From contig NC_060020.1 of NCBI RefSeq assembly GCF_021134715.1, positions 7,316,001 to 7,380,000 of the forward strand: a DNA stretch of 64,000 nt, given 5' to 3'. Both the position numbers and the translations under genes were made by a program. Source of the stretch: Daphnia pulex (taxonomy: Eukaryota > Arthropoda > Branchiopoda > Diplostraca > Daphniidae). A model generated the notes under the pieces. It ran no database searches, was not told the DNA's origin, and saw only the letters and a program-made list of their open reading frames with translations. Shown piece by piece: positions 46,550 through 57,769 of the stretch. Every line of letters begins with the position of its first letter. The stretch's first letter is position 1.

Positions 46550-47075
46550 GACTAACAGAGGATGTATTCGCATGGGTTTGACGGTGTGGCTGAAGATGTC
46601 CAGGTTATCTCGTAGAGAGTAATGTTGCAGCAATAAGGGAAGGAAATTGCACGGATACATGCCGTACATGCGATGGAACAAGGCATAGAGTGCAATCTGG
46701 AGATGAAGAACATTTTAATGGGGCAGCCATTCACAAAGAAGAACTGCTCTTGGCTTTGGGACAGATGAGCTGTTGGTAATCCCCAAAACCCTTTTAAGGT
46801 ATATCCGTTACGGTCCACCTGAAGGCCAAGAGCCTCTGAAGCGCGTGGGTTTCTCCATAACATTTTTGAGACGCCTCGCAAGAAATCTTACCGGGAATTT
46901 GAGGATAGTTTGGAAAAGGGCATTTTTCATCCCATACCTCCAAGGAGACTGTAGGATGAGCTAAAGCGATTTGGTTCAGAAGCTGAATTAGGGCTACAAA
47001 TTCTGACCGTGCTGATTTGAGTTTTTTTCTCTTTAATCTCGTCTTCTCCACCAAGATAAATTGCATCAAAGGATA
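46550..47075 (-). pseudogene. mutL: DNA mismatch repair MutL fragment
   Basis: RLKRKKLKSARSEFVALIQL then LLNQIALAHPTVSLEVWDE (47040-46935) is the MutL segment after the FNTPAR motif (here damaged). GFWGLPTAHLSQSQEQFFFV then NGCPIK (46795-46720) is the conserved FVNGRxV region of the transducer domain. Further pieces near 46620-46560 fit the DVNVHPxK region poorly. The N-terminal ATP lid motifs are missing, and frame changes separate the blocks. MutL couples mismatch recognition to strand excision. Confidence 0.78.
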
Positions 47076-47084
47076 TTTGCCCCC

Positions 47085-48420
47085 GACCCACTACTACATT
47101 GTCTCAGTGATAACCATGTCGGACACTTAATTTATATCTGGCTACTGTAGCTGAGTTTGGGAACTCCTTTTTTGTTTTTTCAAGTACTCAAATCAAATTT
47201 TCAACTTGATTTAAGATTTTTGTGTTCGAAATCATATTTAAAGTCAAGTCAGAGAACCGCCTAAGTCAATTTCAAGTCAAGTCGAAACAACGGAATTCGA
47301 CCGCTGTTATTGTTTAACTACATTATTTTATAAGATAGGAAGGGTTTTAAAAAAAAATTCTGTTGAAAAAGGTCTATGAAAAAGAGCGTCATTAGATCTT
47401 TGAGAGGTCCTATGATCACATTTGTATTTTGTTATTCATCTATAGTAATGAAATTAAATTTCAAAACACATTGTAATTTAAAACTGTTCCCCCTCGATTC
47501 CCTCTCAGCAGTGTTACACTGTTACGATATCAAGAAATCTTTATCTTTTGTCTTTCTTCCATGAGGCGAGAAAAGATGATCTTCCTACCAGTAGCGAGTG
47601 TTTTTCGGGGAAAGGCAATCTATTTCAATTAATGAAAGCGTTTTTAAAAACGCCTTTTCCCTTATGATCATTTCTGTTTCAGCCATACGGATACTTTCGG
47701 TACCCACTGTAAGTATTCAAAAATGTAATTTTTTGTTTTGTTGCCCCGGGAAATTTACCTGGCCTCGAACAAACACTTTCTCCAGTCAACCGATGGAAGA
47801 AGCCATTACCCTGGATGCCAATTTGATTCACGATTGCATCACTGCAACGAAATAAATAAATTTTCTAATTATTGAAAAGCAGCGAAACAAAGAGATATTG
47901 GAGAAGCGAAAGCACTGCAAAAAGCAGCAAGAAGAAGAACCAACTTGTTGCAAGAGAAATGAACACGAGACTGATGAGAGACGGAAAATTTTTACAAAAT
48001 TTACAAATTTTCAACCCCAAATGCTTCAGGACAGTATTTCATTATGTGACCCTTTTGCCATAATTGAGACCATCTCACACAATTTGGGTTTATTTTCCAC
48101 TTTTTGTTATTTTTTTCTTATTTTTCTTCAATAACCAATGATATATAGAAAAAGTAAATGGGAGCTGAATTTTCGGGTGTTGCAGAGGAATCTTCGTATG
48201 GATCAAAGATTTACGTCTCGGGGTGTATTAATGATGAAAAAAACATTGTTTTTGTCATCTCTTCTGTTTGATGACGACACAAATTCAATTTCATTTGATG
48301 GAACCTCAGGATGTGAGGTTCTGTCAATATCTTATATACGTAAATTTTTCGTCTCATATTCTACAACATTCAAAAAATTGAAACTAAAATAGTCCAGTTA
48401 GAAATAGAACAAAGCTTAGA
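47085..48420. other. No gene seen after the bacterial block
   Basis: Return to AT-rich DNA. 47195-47285 has several caagtcaa/gtcaagtc repeats. A Lys/Glu-rich plus-strand frame (47898-48134) has no recognisable domain. Confidence 0.45.
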
Positions 48421-48604
48421 TTTTATCCACTATAGCCTCCACGTCGTACACAATGTCAACACTAGTAATATAAAATGTGGTGCCGGATCTTTCATTCCAC
48501 CTAGCGCAGAGCCTTCTGGTGCCAAAATGCACTTACTCCATCCGCAGCCAAGTCGTCGAGTGTAGACGTTACAACGTAACATACCACCCTACTAGCACAA
48601 CTAC

Positions 48605-48860
48605 GTTTATAGGCCTTTTCAAACGATTCCCTTAAGTAAGGGCTAGAGTCCTAGGTGGACGTAATTCTATGGTTTGTAGAACGTCCCAATGTCCTCTCCG
48701 TAGAACGTCCAGACTAGACTTCCATTTGGCGTCCAAAAACGATCGTTCATAGGATGTTTCAAACGGGTCCATTTAATAAGAACTGGAAATTCAAGCCGGA
48801 CGTAATTCTATGGTTTATGGCACGTCACAATTTTCCAGTGGACTTCAATTTGACGTATTG
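48605..48860. repeat. Two imperfect ~130-150-bp tandem repeats
   Basis: The sequence taggccttttcaaacgattc...ggacgtaattctatggtttg (48610-48680) recurs as taggatgtttcaaacgggtc...ggacgtaattctatggttta (48750-48820), followed in both copies by acgtc and acttc(c/a)atttg(g/a)cgt. The array ends exactly where similarity to the 809-2399 transposon interior starts (48857). Confidence 0.75.
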
Positions 48861-50599
48861 TCGTCAGTTTGCGTTTGTTATATTGAGGTATTATAAAGTA
48901 AAAGAGCTGCGCAGACAACAAAAGTATAGAGAACGGTAGAACGGAGAACGGTATTTATCTTATCGCATTTCGTCGCTGAGGAAACTCATGCTGCAACCGC
49001 GTCGGCTCAGATAGATATAAAGGCAGACAAAAGTTATAGATATACAGAGTTTGGTAGAAGACAGGGTAAAAACCATAACGGCTGTTAGTCAAGGGTTTCC
49101 CGTGACGTTCGGTATGCTCTCACGAAAGAGGAGTAGAAAAACAGCGGGTAGTAAAGGGAAGAAATTTGAACCGCCAAAAATTTAGCTGCCAATAACACTA
49201 ACCAAATAATGAAAAAGTTATCGGTTGAACAAAATAAATGCATAATTTTATTTAAAAAAACAGTTTAGGGGAGAACGGGGCAATTAAGGTAGTGGGTAAC
49301 TTGGCACCCAGCATTTTTCGTCCTCTTGCGACCGAGGGATGGCACTTTAAAAATTAACAGTTATAGTTTTTAATAATGCGCATCTTTTAAAAAAAAATAT
49401 GGAAATAGTCCATGTAGCATGGAAACAACAACTAAATAATTTTTTGGCCCCTAAATCGTGTCGTCCATTTCGTTTTCTTTTTTCTTTTGCGGGATTCCCT
49501 AGTTAACTTAAAATTTATGAAAAATAGTTTCTGAAGTAAATTCTTTCCTCTTTCAGAAACCAATTTTTTTTTATTTGTACTAACAAAATTATTGCTTGAA
49601 AACGCAATAATAACAAAGAAACCTTTTCTCGGGGCAACTTGTGTTTCTGGGTTAGAGATGGGAGGGAAAATTTTTCGGAAAATTTAGTTGATGACGCCAT
49701 CGCCAGGTGTTCTTTTAGCCCGTAAGAATAACATGGGCCATCCTACCCCGCGTACAGTATCTTCCATAAAAATCCGAAACACTTCGTCTCTTTCTTTATT
49801 TTTAAAAAATATTTCGGCATTTTTTTCTTAATTCTAATAAATGAGCTTGTAAAATAATTAATTCTACACATAATATAAAGTCTTGAAAGTTAAAAAAAAA
49901 AAGAAAATACATTAAACTGGGCTATTTGAAAAAAATGGCGTTCGGATTTTTATGGAAGATACTGTACATGAGCATGTCGCCCCCCGACTCAACCCATCCT
50001 CCTTCATTTTCAAAGCGCTTTTGGTTTTCAAACAAAGAAAATTGTCAGAAACTAAAAATACGCTTTTTATAGTTAATCTTTTCCTCTTTTTTTTAAGCCT
50101 AGCGGGGATAAAAAATATTGAGAAATAAAGAAATGGGGGCTCAAAAACAAAAAAAGCGACAACTAGTACAACTCTCCCCTACTGTATTTTCTGTTCATAT
50201 TTACTTAGTTAAAAACTCACATATCCTCCCCAAATCTCTCTATTTCAAATTATGCGCTTGGGATACAGCGTTGCCTTTTTCACAATTGACTGAAATTTCA
50301 TGAAATTTCTTACATACCGACGTCTGATGGCCCCAAGGCCCCAGATTAGGACGTCTGTCTGTCGGAAATTATATAAAGTTGATATCCCTCTATTTTTAAG
50401 ATATAGTTCAGATTTTCTAAACAAAGTGGATCTTTTTACTGTTCCCGCCGACTTCGGGATCGCGTAACGCTTGAACGCCCCGGCCGCCAGTCGACAGACG
50501 TGGCTTTTCGTGTGTGTCATACCCCCCCCCTAACCATATTTTAGCCTCAAACCTTTTGCTAAATCATTGTCATTTTTTTGTCGCCCAGCTCCCAGACTG
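48857..50599. mobile_element. Second copy of the 809-2399 transposon, left end missing
   Basis: 48857-49265 matches 1561-1980, 50180-50395 matches 1987-2205, and 50398-50599 is the right inverted repeat (ends CTCCCAGACTG). No left inverted repeat is present here; the left edge runs into the tandem repeat at 48605-48860. The right flank (50600 on, tgtgccctattatatgacta) is the same sequence as the uninterrupted site at 53952 in the integrin cluster. Confidence 0.85.
49268..50179. mobile_element. Nested 912-bp element with TA target duplication
   Basis: Starts GGGGAGAACGGGGCAATTAA and ends CTCTCCCC, giving 7-bp inverted ends, bounded on both sides by TA. The same position in the first transposon copy reads cagtttactgcattttctg without the insert (TA at 1985-1986), so the boundaries are proven by an empty site. 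TA duplication suggests a Tc1/mariner-related MITE. It holds ~215 bp (about 49745-49955) that also occurs at 1030-1245. Confidence 0.88.
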
Positions 50600-50733
50600 T
50601 GTGCCCTATTATATGACTAACAATGTGTTTAAATTATTTTAATTGTAGCAGCAATGAATCGAATCGAACTACCTTATGACTTTTTGTAACGAATTAAAAA
50701 ATGAAAAATTGTTCTGAATTTTGTACTGCTTAC

Positions 50734-50816
50734 CCAGTATAATCGACCCGATCGCCTAATGCAGATGAGATGTAAACAACGAGAACGAAAGCAACAGTAA
50801 AAAAATAAAGCCTCAT
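50734..50816 (-). CDS. Orphan first exon coding a signal peptide
   Basis: An ATG at 50816 begins MRLYFFTVAFVLVVYISS then ALGDRVDYT, a classical secretory signal (hydrophobic core, Ala-Leu-Gly cleavage region), ended by a consensus donor (GTAAGC at 50733) in phase 2. It lies 370 bp after the stop of the short integrin gene and 135 bp before the edge of the 49.8-kb insertion, so its downstream exons were probably separated or lost by that insertion. It does not resemble the integrin first exons. No partner exon recognised. Confidence 0.45.
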
Positions 50817-51182
50817 TTTGTTAATAACTTCAGAAAGTTGAAACTCTAAAGTACAACTGCGTTGTCCACTAATATTCGTGTTGGTAATACACTAATACCT
50901 CGCTAACCAAATCTGCTGGTATCTTGGTTATTTGTTTAATTTCATCTTCAGTGATAGCGCGCTGTAATTTTTTTTAAATAGTAGCGATATTAACGCAACT
51001 CCATTTATTTATTTTTGATCGTTATCGCTACTAAAGAGGTCATATTTTTCAAGATTACATAAGCTTAACCTTGTACTTTTTTCCACTATTGGATCAACAT
51101 CAATAACAGACTTTATAGAAAATGAAATTAAAGCGATAAAATTCTTAACTGAAATTAAAGAATAACGCTATGAGACTCTTTA

Positions 51183-53703
51183 TCAAGAATTAGTTTCCTT
51201 TTGTGAATCGTCGGCCTTTGTCAATTCTTCTCCATCGGTTTGTTGGGTGGGTGGCTTTTTCCTTTTGAAAAATCCCAACTGTGAAAAAAAAAATTCGTGA
51301 TTCATTTTGAACGACTGAATAAATTTGTTTGAATCGTTTTACCTTGTACAAAATGCCCGTAATGATTGCGAGTATGAGAAAGGCTCCCAAGCCACTGGCA
51401 ACATAAACCCACCATGGAATAGCATCGACAACCGCGTTTGCTTTACTGTCAATCATGAAAGTGAGTGAGTTGGTGCTAATGATGTTGCTATTTTCCTTGG
51501 AGAAGATAGGCAACAACCGATTAGGTTTTGTTGTTTTGTCAACCGGCTCAATAGTCATTTTCGCTTGGGCGGTTGAAGCGAAATCTTGGATGCCAGGTAT
51601 GGCGTAGATGGTATTAGTTAGACATTTCTTCGATCCTGACGTAAAATTCAATTCTCGAAATAATTGATTGCGATTGTTTTCTAAGAATAAGATTCGGCTG
51701 TTGTCCTTTTCGGCGTTGAAATCCAGTACTATTGAGACCCGAAATTCCATTTCTTTCTCGACACTCGAACCGGAGTATGTTATACAGAAGCTGATGTCTT
51801 CGCAAGCTACCGGGATGGTGGTTACACCATCGGTGGAATTAGTGATGGAGCATTTACTCGTCTGCTGTAGTTTAATGATTTTGGAGACGAAATTTAGGTC
51901 GCTGGTTATTTTGGCTATTGGACGAGCGGGGATGTAAACAACAGCGGCAGACTCGTAGGCACCGATGATTACATCACTATATTTGTTCCCATCGAAATCA
52001 CCTCCCGCGATGGAAAATCCAAACGTTTTCAGATGCGGACTAAACATATTTCCGGAAATGATTTGAGGGTTATCTCGCAGGCCGTTCTCTGACCCTTGAT
52101 AAATATAAACTGTCCCAAGTCCGTCGTTCTCGTACGGTGCCCCAATAGCCAAGTCGTTGAATCCATCCGCATTAGTATCGCCAATCGCCGCCACAGCATA
52201 CCCGAACCTACTACCGGATGTTAGCCCTCTGAGTTCTTGAGGTCTATCTTGGCTATCAAAGGTGTTCTTTGATGTTTGATAGTAAATGTAGACGGCGCCA
52301 ATTTCAACTTTAAGTTCGGTACCGTTGTAATCGGTGTGGTGAGGAGCGCCGACGACAATGTCATCCCTGCCATCACCCGTGAAATCCGATACGGCTAGCG
52401 AAGCTCCAAAGTGCTCACCTGGCTGGTATCCTACTAAACTTTCTATCTCCTTTTTAGTGTCTTTGTTTAACATGTATACCTGCCAGAAAAGACAGCGCAT
52501 CGTTCAGGTTTTGTTTAGCACAGGAACTGGCCAAGGTTTTGAATAAAGCGCGGGAGATTATCTAGATACCTTTCCAGCAAAGGATGAATTGATGTGGAAA
52601 GCAACAGAGGCGAGCAGGAACTCTTGTCCAAACTTGCGCATTCCGTACGTTCCGGATGCCATGGCGTAACCTAGATACCATTTATCCAAGAATGGATAAG
52701 CCGCTGGATAAAGCAAACTCGCTACATCATTTGGTTTGTCATCCTTGAGGCAAGTTGGACCTCCAAGGAGAGGCTTCAGCGAACCCTTCGCAGTCTGTAA
52801 AAGAGATGAATTTTTGTTTGAAGAGTTTAAAAGAAAAAAAAAATAGTCTGAAGGAAGTAGATTTAAAAGGAGGTCAAACTCACTGTCATGTATGTTGCTG
52901 AAAATCCGGACAAACAAACACCTTGAAAAGAAAATGCGTTAAAATCATATATCCATACCTTACTAAAGGAAATTGTATTAATGCTTCCTTACGCCGTCGA
53001 CCAAAAAGTTTAACTTTGCTAAAGCTTTGAAGATTATTTTCACTTGTGAAGCATTCCCCTTCAACAGCATGTGATTCAGCACGAGGTGAACATAACTGTA
53101 AAATGATTGAGAATCGAATCATTTCGTAGAGCTATCTCAAAATTTAATTTAAAAAAGAGCGTACTAAAGAAAACTCTCGGTTGCTAACAACGGTGGCACC
53201 AAACCACCCATTTTTGAGTGGTTCTGTTATCAGTTCTAAGAGATTGAAATCATAATATAATGTAAAGACATTATGTTATGTTTCATAATTTTGCTTGTTT
53301 TGCCACTTACCACTGAGTGAGCTTATTATTCTAACTTTTTTGCAAAGGAAACCAGCTTCGAGGTCAACTGAAGTATTACATTTATAAACCGCTCCTTGAA
53401 ATAAATTTTCACCTGGCGACCCAACCAACCATCTATACCAACGATTAGCCACCAAATGGGAAATTGAATTAGATTTACTCACAAAATAAGCAAGATAGAA
53501 TGGGTTGATATATACTCTGCTGGTGTTTCGGTTAAGCGATGTGCGCTCAAACTATAGCCAAAATAGGATTTTGGAAGACTTGTTAAGACTCGTTCCTTCT
53601 TGACGTCCAAGTTGTGAATAAATGAAGCGTGAACTATCCAGGGGAATAAGAAGATGAACAAAATCTTAAAGGTGGCCCATCGGGCGATGATTATTTTGAC
53701 CAT
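51183..53703 (-). CDS. Short-stalk integrin alpha chain, 674 aa, 8 exons
   Basis: Exons, all in phase: 53703-53516, 53477-53311, 53235-53165, 53095-52993, 52921-52884, 52794-52570, 52479-51343, 51278-51183. A hydrophobic signal peptide is followed by a seven-blade beta-propeller with three calcium loops (DFTGDGRDD, DTNADGFND, DFDGNKYSD). A thigh-type beta-sandwich follows (from ARPIAKIT), then directly a membrane helix (WWVYVASGLGAFLILAIITG) and the cytoplasmic LGFFKRKKP tail, which binds the beta subunit. Compared with the neighbouring 968-aa gene, the two exons for calf-1 and calf-2 are absent; the big exon 7 runs from propeller to membrane without interruption. Integrin alphas usually have about 1000 residues or more. 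Intact frame and splice sites argue for a functional gene. It would pair with a beta subunit at the cell surface, but with half a leg. Confidence 0.93.
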
Positions 53704-54082
53704 AGTTTCTCAGGACCAATTCTACTCGTTGTTAACTAATATTAAAGACTAAAAAAACTAAAAAACTAGAGACTCAACTAATACTCTCTGTCGAATAAAA
53801 AAAACGATCCATGTTTGCACAATGTTATAGGATATGGTTTGCGGTTTCGATGATATTGTCGGTCGTCGTCAGTTCCTGCTTTCTTTATCACTAAACATGT
53901 ATATCTAAAGTCTTATCTGTATTATTGCAAACCATGGAAAGGGAACATGTATGTGCCCTATTATATGACTAACAATATGTGTTTAAATTATTTGAATTGT
54001 AGTAGCAATGAAGTTTTTAAAGATTGATTAATATGTTAAATTCTATCATTTCAGGATAGAAGACAATAATAGTGGTGTATTT

Positions 54083-57000
54083 CTACGAGGAATCTTCATA
54101 GACTGTACGATCAACTTCGGAAGTGGGTCGATTTGAATTCTGATTCATTGGCTGTAACGGTTGACTTTCGGGCATAGTTTCCAATGTCGCCGTCATTTCT
54201 AATGGCCGATTTCTTTTGAAAAATCCATACTGAGGAACCGAAAGGAAAATGGTAAGTTCACCTGTTTCATTTAGCGACTTGAGTACAACAGTAAAAGTTT
54301 ACGTGATGAAGAAGCCCTGCAACCCCGGCAATAATTGCGGTCGCTACAATTGCACTAACAACTGGTATCCACCACGGCGTGGCTTTCAAAAGATTCTGTT
54401 GTTTCGCAATCTTTTTCACGACGACTACTACTTCTGCCGAAGCCATCGGAATCTTTGAAACATCTTGATCAAAAGGCAAACCAGTAATGTTGGCTGTAAT
54501 TACCGAAGTCAGGGTGAATTTGTCGGTATTCAGTTGCTAGGCGAAAAGAAGAAGAAGAAGTTATACGATCGAAAGCATATTTTTAAAAAATGTTTAAGTG
54601 ATAATTACTTCCAAGAAGGCTTCGGAAACGAGTTGAGCGACAAGCTTGATGACAACCCGTTGACCACCAGTCATTCGGTTTACCACACAGTTAATGTCAA
54701 CGGGTTTTTTATTGGATTTTTCTGTGAGTGGAACTATATCGCAAGTAGCAGCACCCGTTTGAATTGTTGGTTGAGCTTTTAACTCATTTATAGCGTAGCC
54801 TTCGGGCGTATGCGTGGGAAAGACGATGCGGAATTTGGCCCCGATTATGTCAGACGGACCTTCGTTACGCACTTCACAAAATTGCGTGTATTCCGGCAAT
54901 GCTTTGATTTCGCCCAGCTGTAGAGCTGTAGTATTGACAGTCAATTCTTCTGGTCGAGTCCAACTGTCATAAAATATAAGAAATTTTTTCAAAATTGTAA
55001 AAATTATTTGTTATTAATCGCTTTTACGGTTTTACCTTTCAAGTGCCAACTTGGCCTCTGCTTTGAACGTTAGACTCAAAAATTTTTTATTATCCGCCAT
55101 CGTCGATTCTAGTTCGCTAATTGTGCTATTGGTCTGGGCCAAGAAGGAGATAGAATTGTCGTCTCCTGGCTTGGGCTCGACAATCACGCGAAGACGGACC
55201 GTTTTTTTACTAGGTAGCGGATTCCCGATATCACATCGCAAAAAGGGACCGTTTTTCTGGTCGGGGGGAAAGCACAAAACGGATGAATCGGTAAAATCTT
55301 TATCTGTGTTGATGTAACTCAATTCGGGCGGAAAATCAAGGTAAAATTCTGCCCCGAATGCGTCCTCTTCAGCGTTGTAAATCGTCACGTCGACCGTCCA
55401 ACGCTCACCTGATCCTTGAATGTAAGTCCCTGCGCTCCTTTAGGATTAAAAGGGAAAAATGAAATAAAATACTAATAGGCATTTGATTATTTCCTTCGGT
55501 ACTTACGTAGTGACAGTCATTTGTAAATCAGGGATGCAAATGTCATCACTGCCGCAATCTTTGAATATCGGTAATGATTTAGTGACGCGGCCGTTGCCGT
55601 CGTAAATATCCAAGATGGACGAAAGTGGCGCATTGGTTACTACTATTGCAGGCATAATTTGTGCTTCGATTGATGTGAGTTTGTCGCGAATATCCGGCCT
55701 GACGTAGACGTATTCTTCTTGGCATAGTTCAGTTTTCACACTTAACCCAATAATTTGCGTCATTATATTCTGATTAGTTTTAAGGAAGAGCAGACGCTGG
55801 GCTTTTGGTTGCTGGACGTCCAGTATAATAGTGATGTTGGTGTTAATACTTCCCGGAACACCTTTTCCGTCGTAATTCAAACAGTATTTCAGTTTCGAGC
55901 AAGTCACTTGAACATTGGAGCCACCAATCTTAGCTGTACATTCTTTCTTTTCTAGGGTGATAGAATTCGGACTGAAAGTCAGTTTGTTTGTCATTCGCAC
56001 TACTGGGCGTGCAGGTATGTGTACAACAATGTCAGACTCATAGGCGCCAACTGTCAAATCACCGTATCCGTTGCCGTCAATGTCACTTGCTCCACTGATA
56101 AAAGAAAAGCCGAAAGAACGAATAGACGGTTGGTAGGAAGACCCTTTCAGGATTTGACCGGGTAGTTTCCGAAGATTCTTCGTATGGGATCCGTGGTAAA
56201 TGTAAACAACTCCCGATCCACCATCTTCGTAGGGTGCTCCGACAGCCAAATCATTGTATCCGTCTCCGTTACTATCCCCTAAATTGGCAACTGCGAACCC
56301 GAATTGGCCACCGGAGAACTGTCCCGTGATATTGAGAGAATTTTCTTTTTCATAGAGTCCTTTCGATGTTTGAAAGTACACGTAAACGGCGCCAACGTCA
56401 TACTTGATTTCGGAATTGGTGTAAATCGTGTGATGAGGGGCGCCCACGACGATATCATCCCGCCCGTCGTTGTCGATGTCGAACACGGCCAGAGAGGCTC
56501 CAAAGTGTTCACCCGGTTGACGACCTTCTAAACTGCTCCGTTTTGTTGCGTTCGTTAGTTTGTCGTAAGAATCTAAAAGTTCTACCTGGAGAATGACACC
56601 GAAATGGGAGGATAACATTGTTTTCTTCGATCGCTTTCTCACAGGGTTTTACCCTGGTTTTTATATACCTTTCCAGCAAAGTTTGAATTTTGATGGAATC
56701 CTGTTGAAACAACGAGTCCTTCGGTTTGGCCCCAAATTTTTCCTGTTGATATAGCGTAAGAGTAATAAGAAACGTCTCCCATTAAACTTTCTACGTCATC
56801 GCGAATAGTAGTGGGGCCAGTAGAGGCTACCAATCGACCTAAAGATTAATATAAGGAATTATTTTGTTACCAGCAATTACAATTCGAACGAAAGCGTGGC
56901 ATACCAGCATTTTTTGTACAGCTTGGCCCTCCAGTGTAAAATCGATTTCCATCCTGCCTCATTGTAACGTTTTAGAAAGTATCTTAATTACCATGAATTT

Positions 57001-57764
57001 ACTACATACCGAGGATAATGCTGATGAGAAACCCAATTGACAAATATCTAATAAAATCCAAAACTTTGAAAATGTAATTGATCAAAGACAATAAATTAAT
57101 AGTTTACCTTCGTTCCAAGGAGCATACGATTCGAACGGCAAATTTCCTCGACTATAGTAGCACTTGCCTCTCACTCTTTCTCCAAAACGTGGAGAACACA
57201 CCTGAAAATAAAGCCCATCGAAAAATTCGCAATGGGAAATAGACTTTAAATTAGCAAATAAAATAATTATTTTAAATGAGCGTTTACCATGGTTGTTCCA
57301 CTTCTGCTGGTAACAGATGCACCGAGCCATTGTTCAGCTGTGCTTTCAACTTAAAACAGTTGTAAGTTTGTAATTAAATTGAAACGGAGACGATTTAAGT
57401 TGATTAAACGATTTACCTGTTATTACGTTTACTCTGTTACAGTTTAGATTTTGCCCGCTTTTCCCGCATTTGTACAGCGCACCCGCATTGTTAAGATGGT
57501 TGTCTCTTGGTGCGCCCACGAATAGCCTTTAATAGTTTATTCGTTATCACTTTCTTTTGACCACTTCTATCCTCGTAAAAAAAATGTTGTATAATACCAT
57601 TTTTCTCCGCTATTCTCCTGGACAGCTAAACTGTAGCCAAAATAGGATTCTGATTCTCCGCGGGCAATTAAAGGGTACTTTTCGTCAAAATTAAAACTAT
57701 CAATTACTATAAATGTCGCGATTAATACAGTTACTTTTATTAACAAAAAGCCATTCAAGAACAT
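54083..57764 (-). CDS. Integrin alpha chain, 968 aa, 12 exons
   Basis: Exons, all in phase: 57764-57598, 57526-57417, 57349-57288, 57201-57108, 57047-57010, 56953-56905, 56838-56669, 56585-55507, 55437-55036, 54963-54609, 54536-54303, 54229-54083. Signal peptide; FG-GAP propeller (SYFGYSLAVQ, LFVGAPRDN, GEHFGASLAVFDIDNDGRDD, DSNGDGYNDLAVGAP, DIDGNGYGDLTVGAYESD) with three calcium sites and no I domain; thigh; genu cysteines (DCGSDDICIPDLQ, 55560-55530); calf-1 and calf-2 (exons 9-10); membrane helix (WWIPVVSAIVATAIIAGVAG); tail starting YGFFKRNRP and ending near SEVDRTVYEDSS. Invertebrate alpha-PS type by the absence of an I domain. It forms a heterodimer with an integrin beta chain for adhesion to matrix or cells. 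The gene lies head-to-tail with the short gene, 380 bp apart. Confidence 0.95.
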
Positions 57765-57769
57765 CTTTG

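Larger units (their letters stand above)
42170..47080 (-). other. Block of transferred bacterial DNA, about 4.9 kb
   Basis: Five bacterial gene remnants on the minus strand, in reading order mutL, addA, CPA2 antiporter, pntA, tyrosine integrase. There are no spliceosomal introns and the DNA is visibly less AT-rich than its flanks. Every gene is broken by stops or frameshifts, which argues for old nuclear insertion against fresh contamination. AddA-type helicase and split transhydrogenase together suggest an alphaproteobacterium, perhaps an endosymbiont; the lineage is an inference. Confidence 0.8.

Noticed and set aside
42170-47080. Bacterial contamination or a live bacterial contig
   Set aside because: Every gene is truncated or frame-broken and the block is embedded between eukaryotic transposons; contamination would show intact genes. 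Long reads are still the decisive test.
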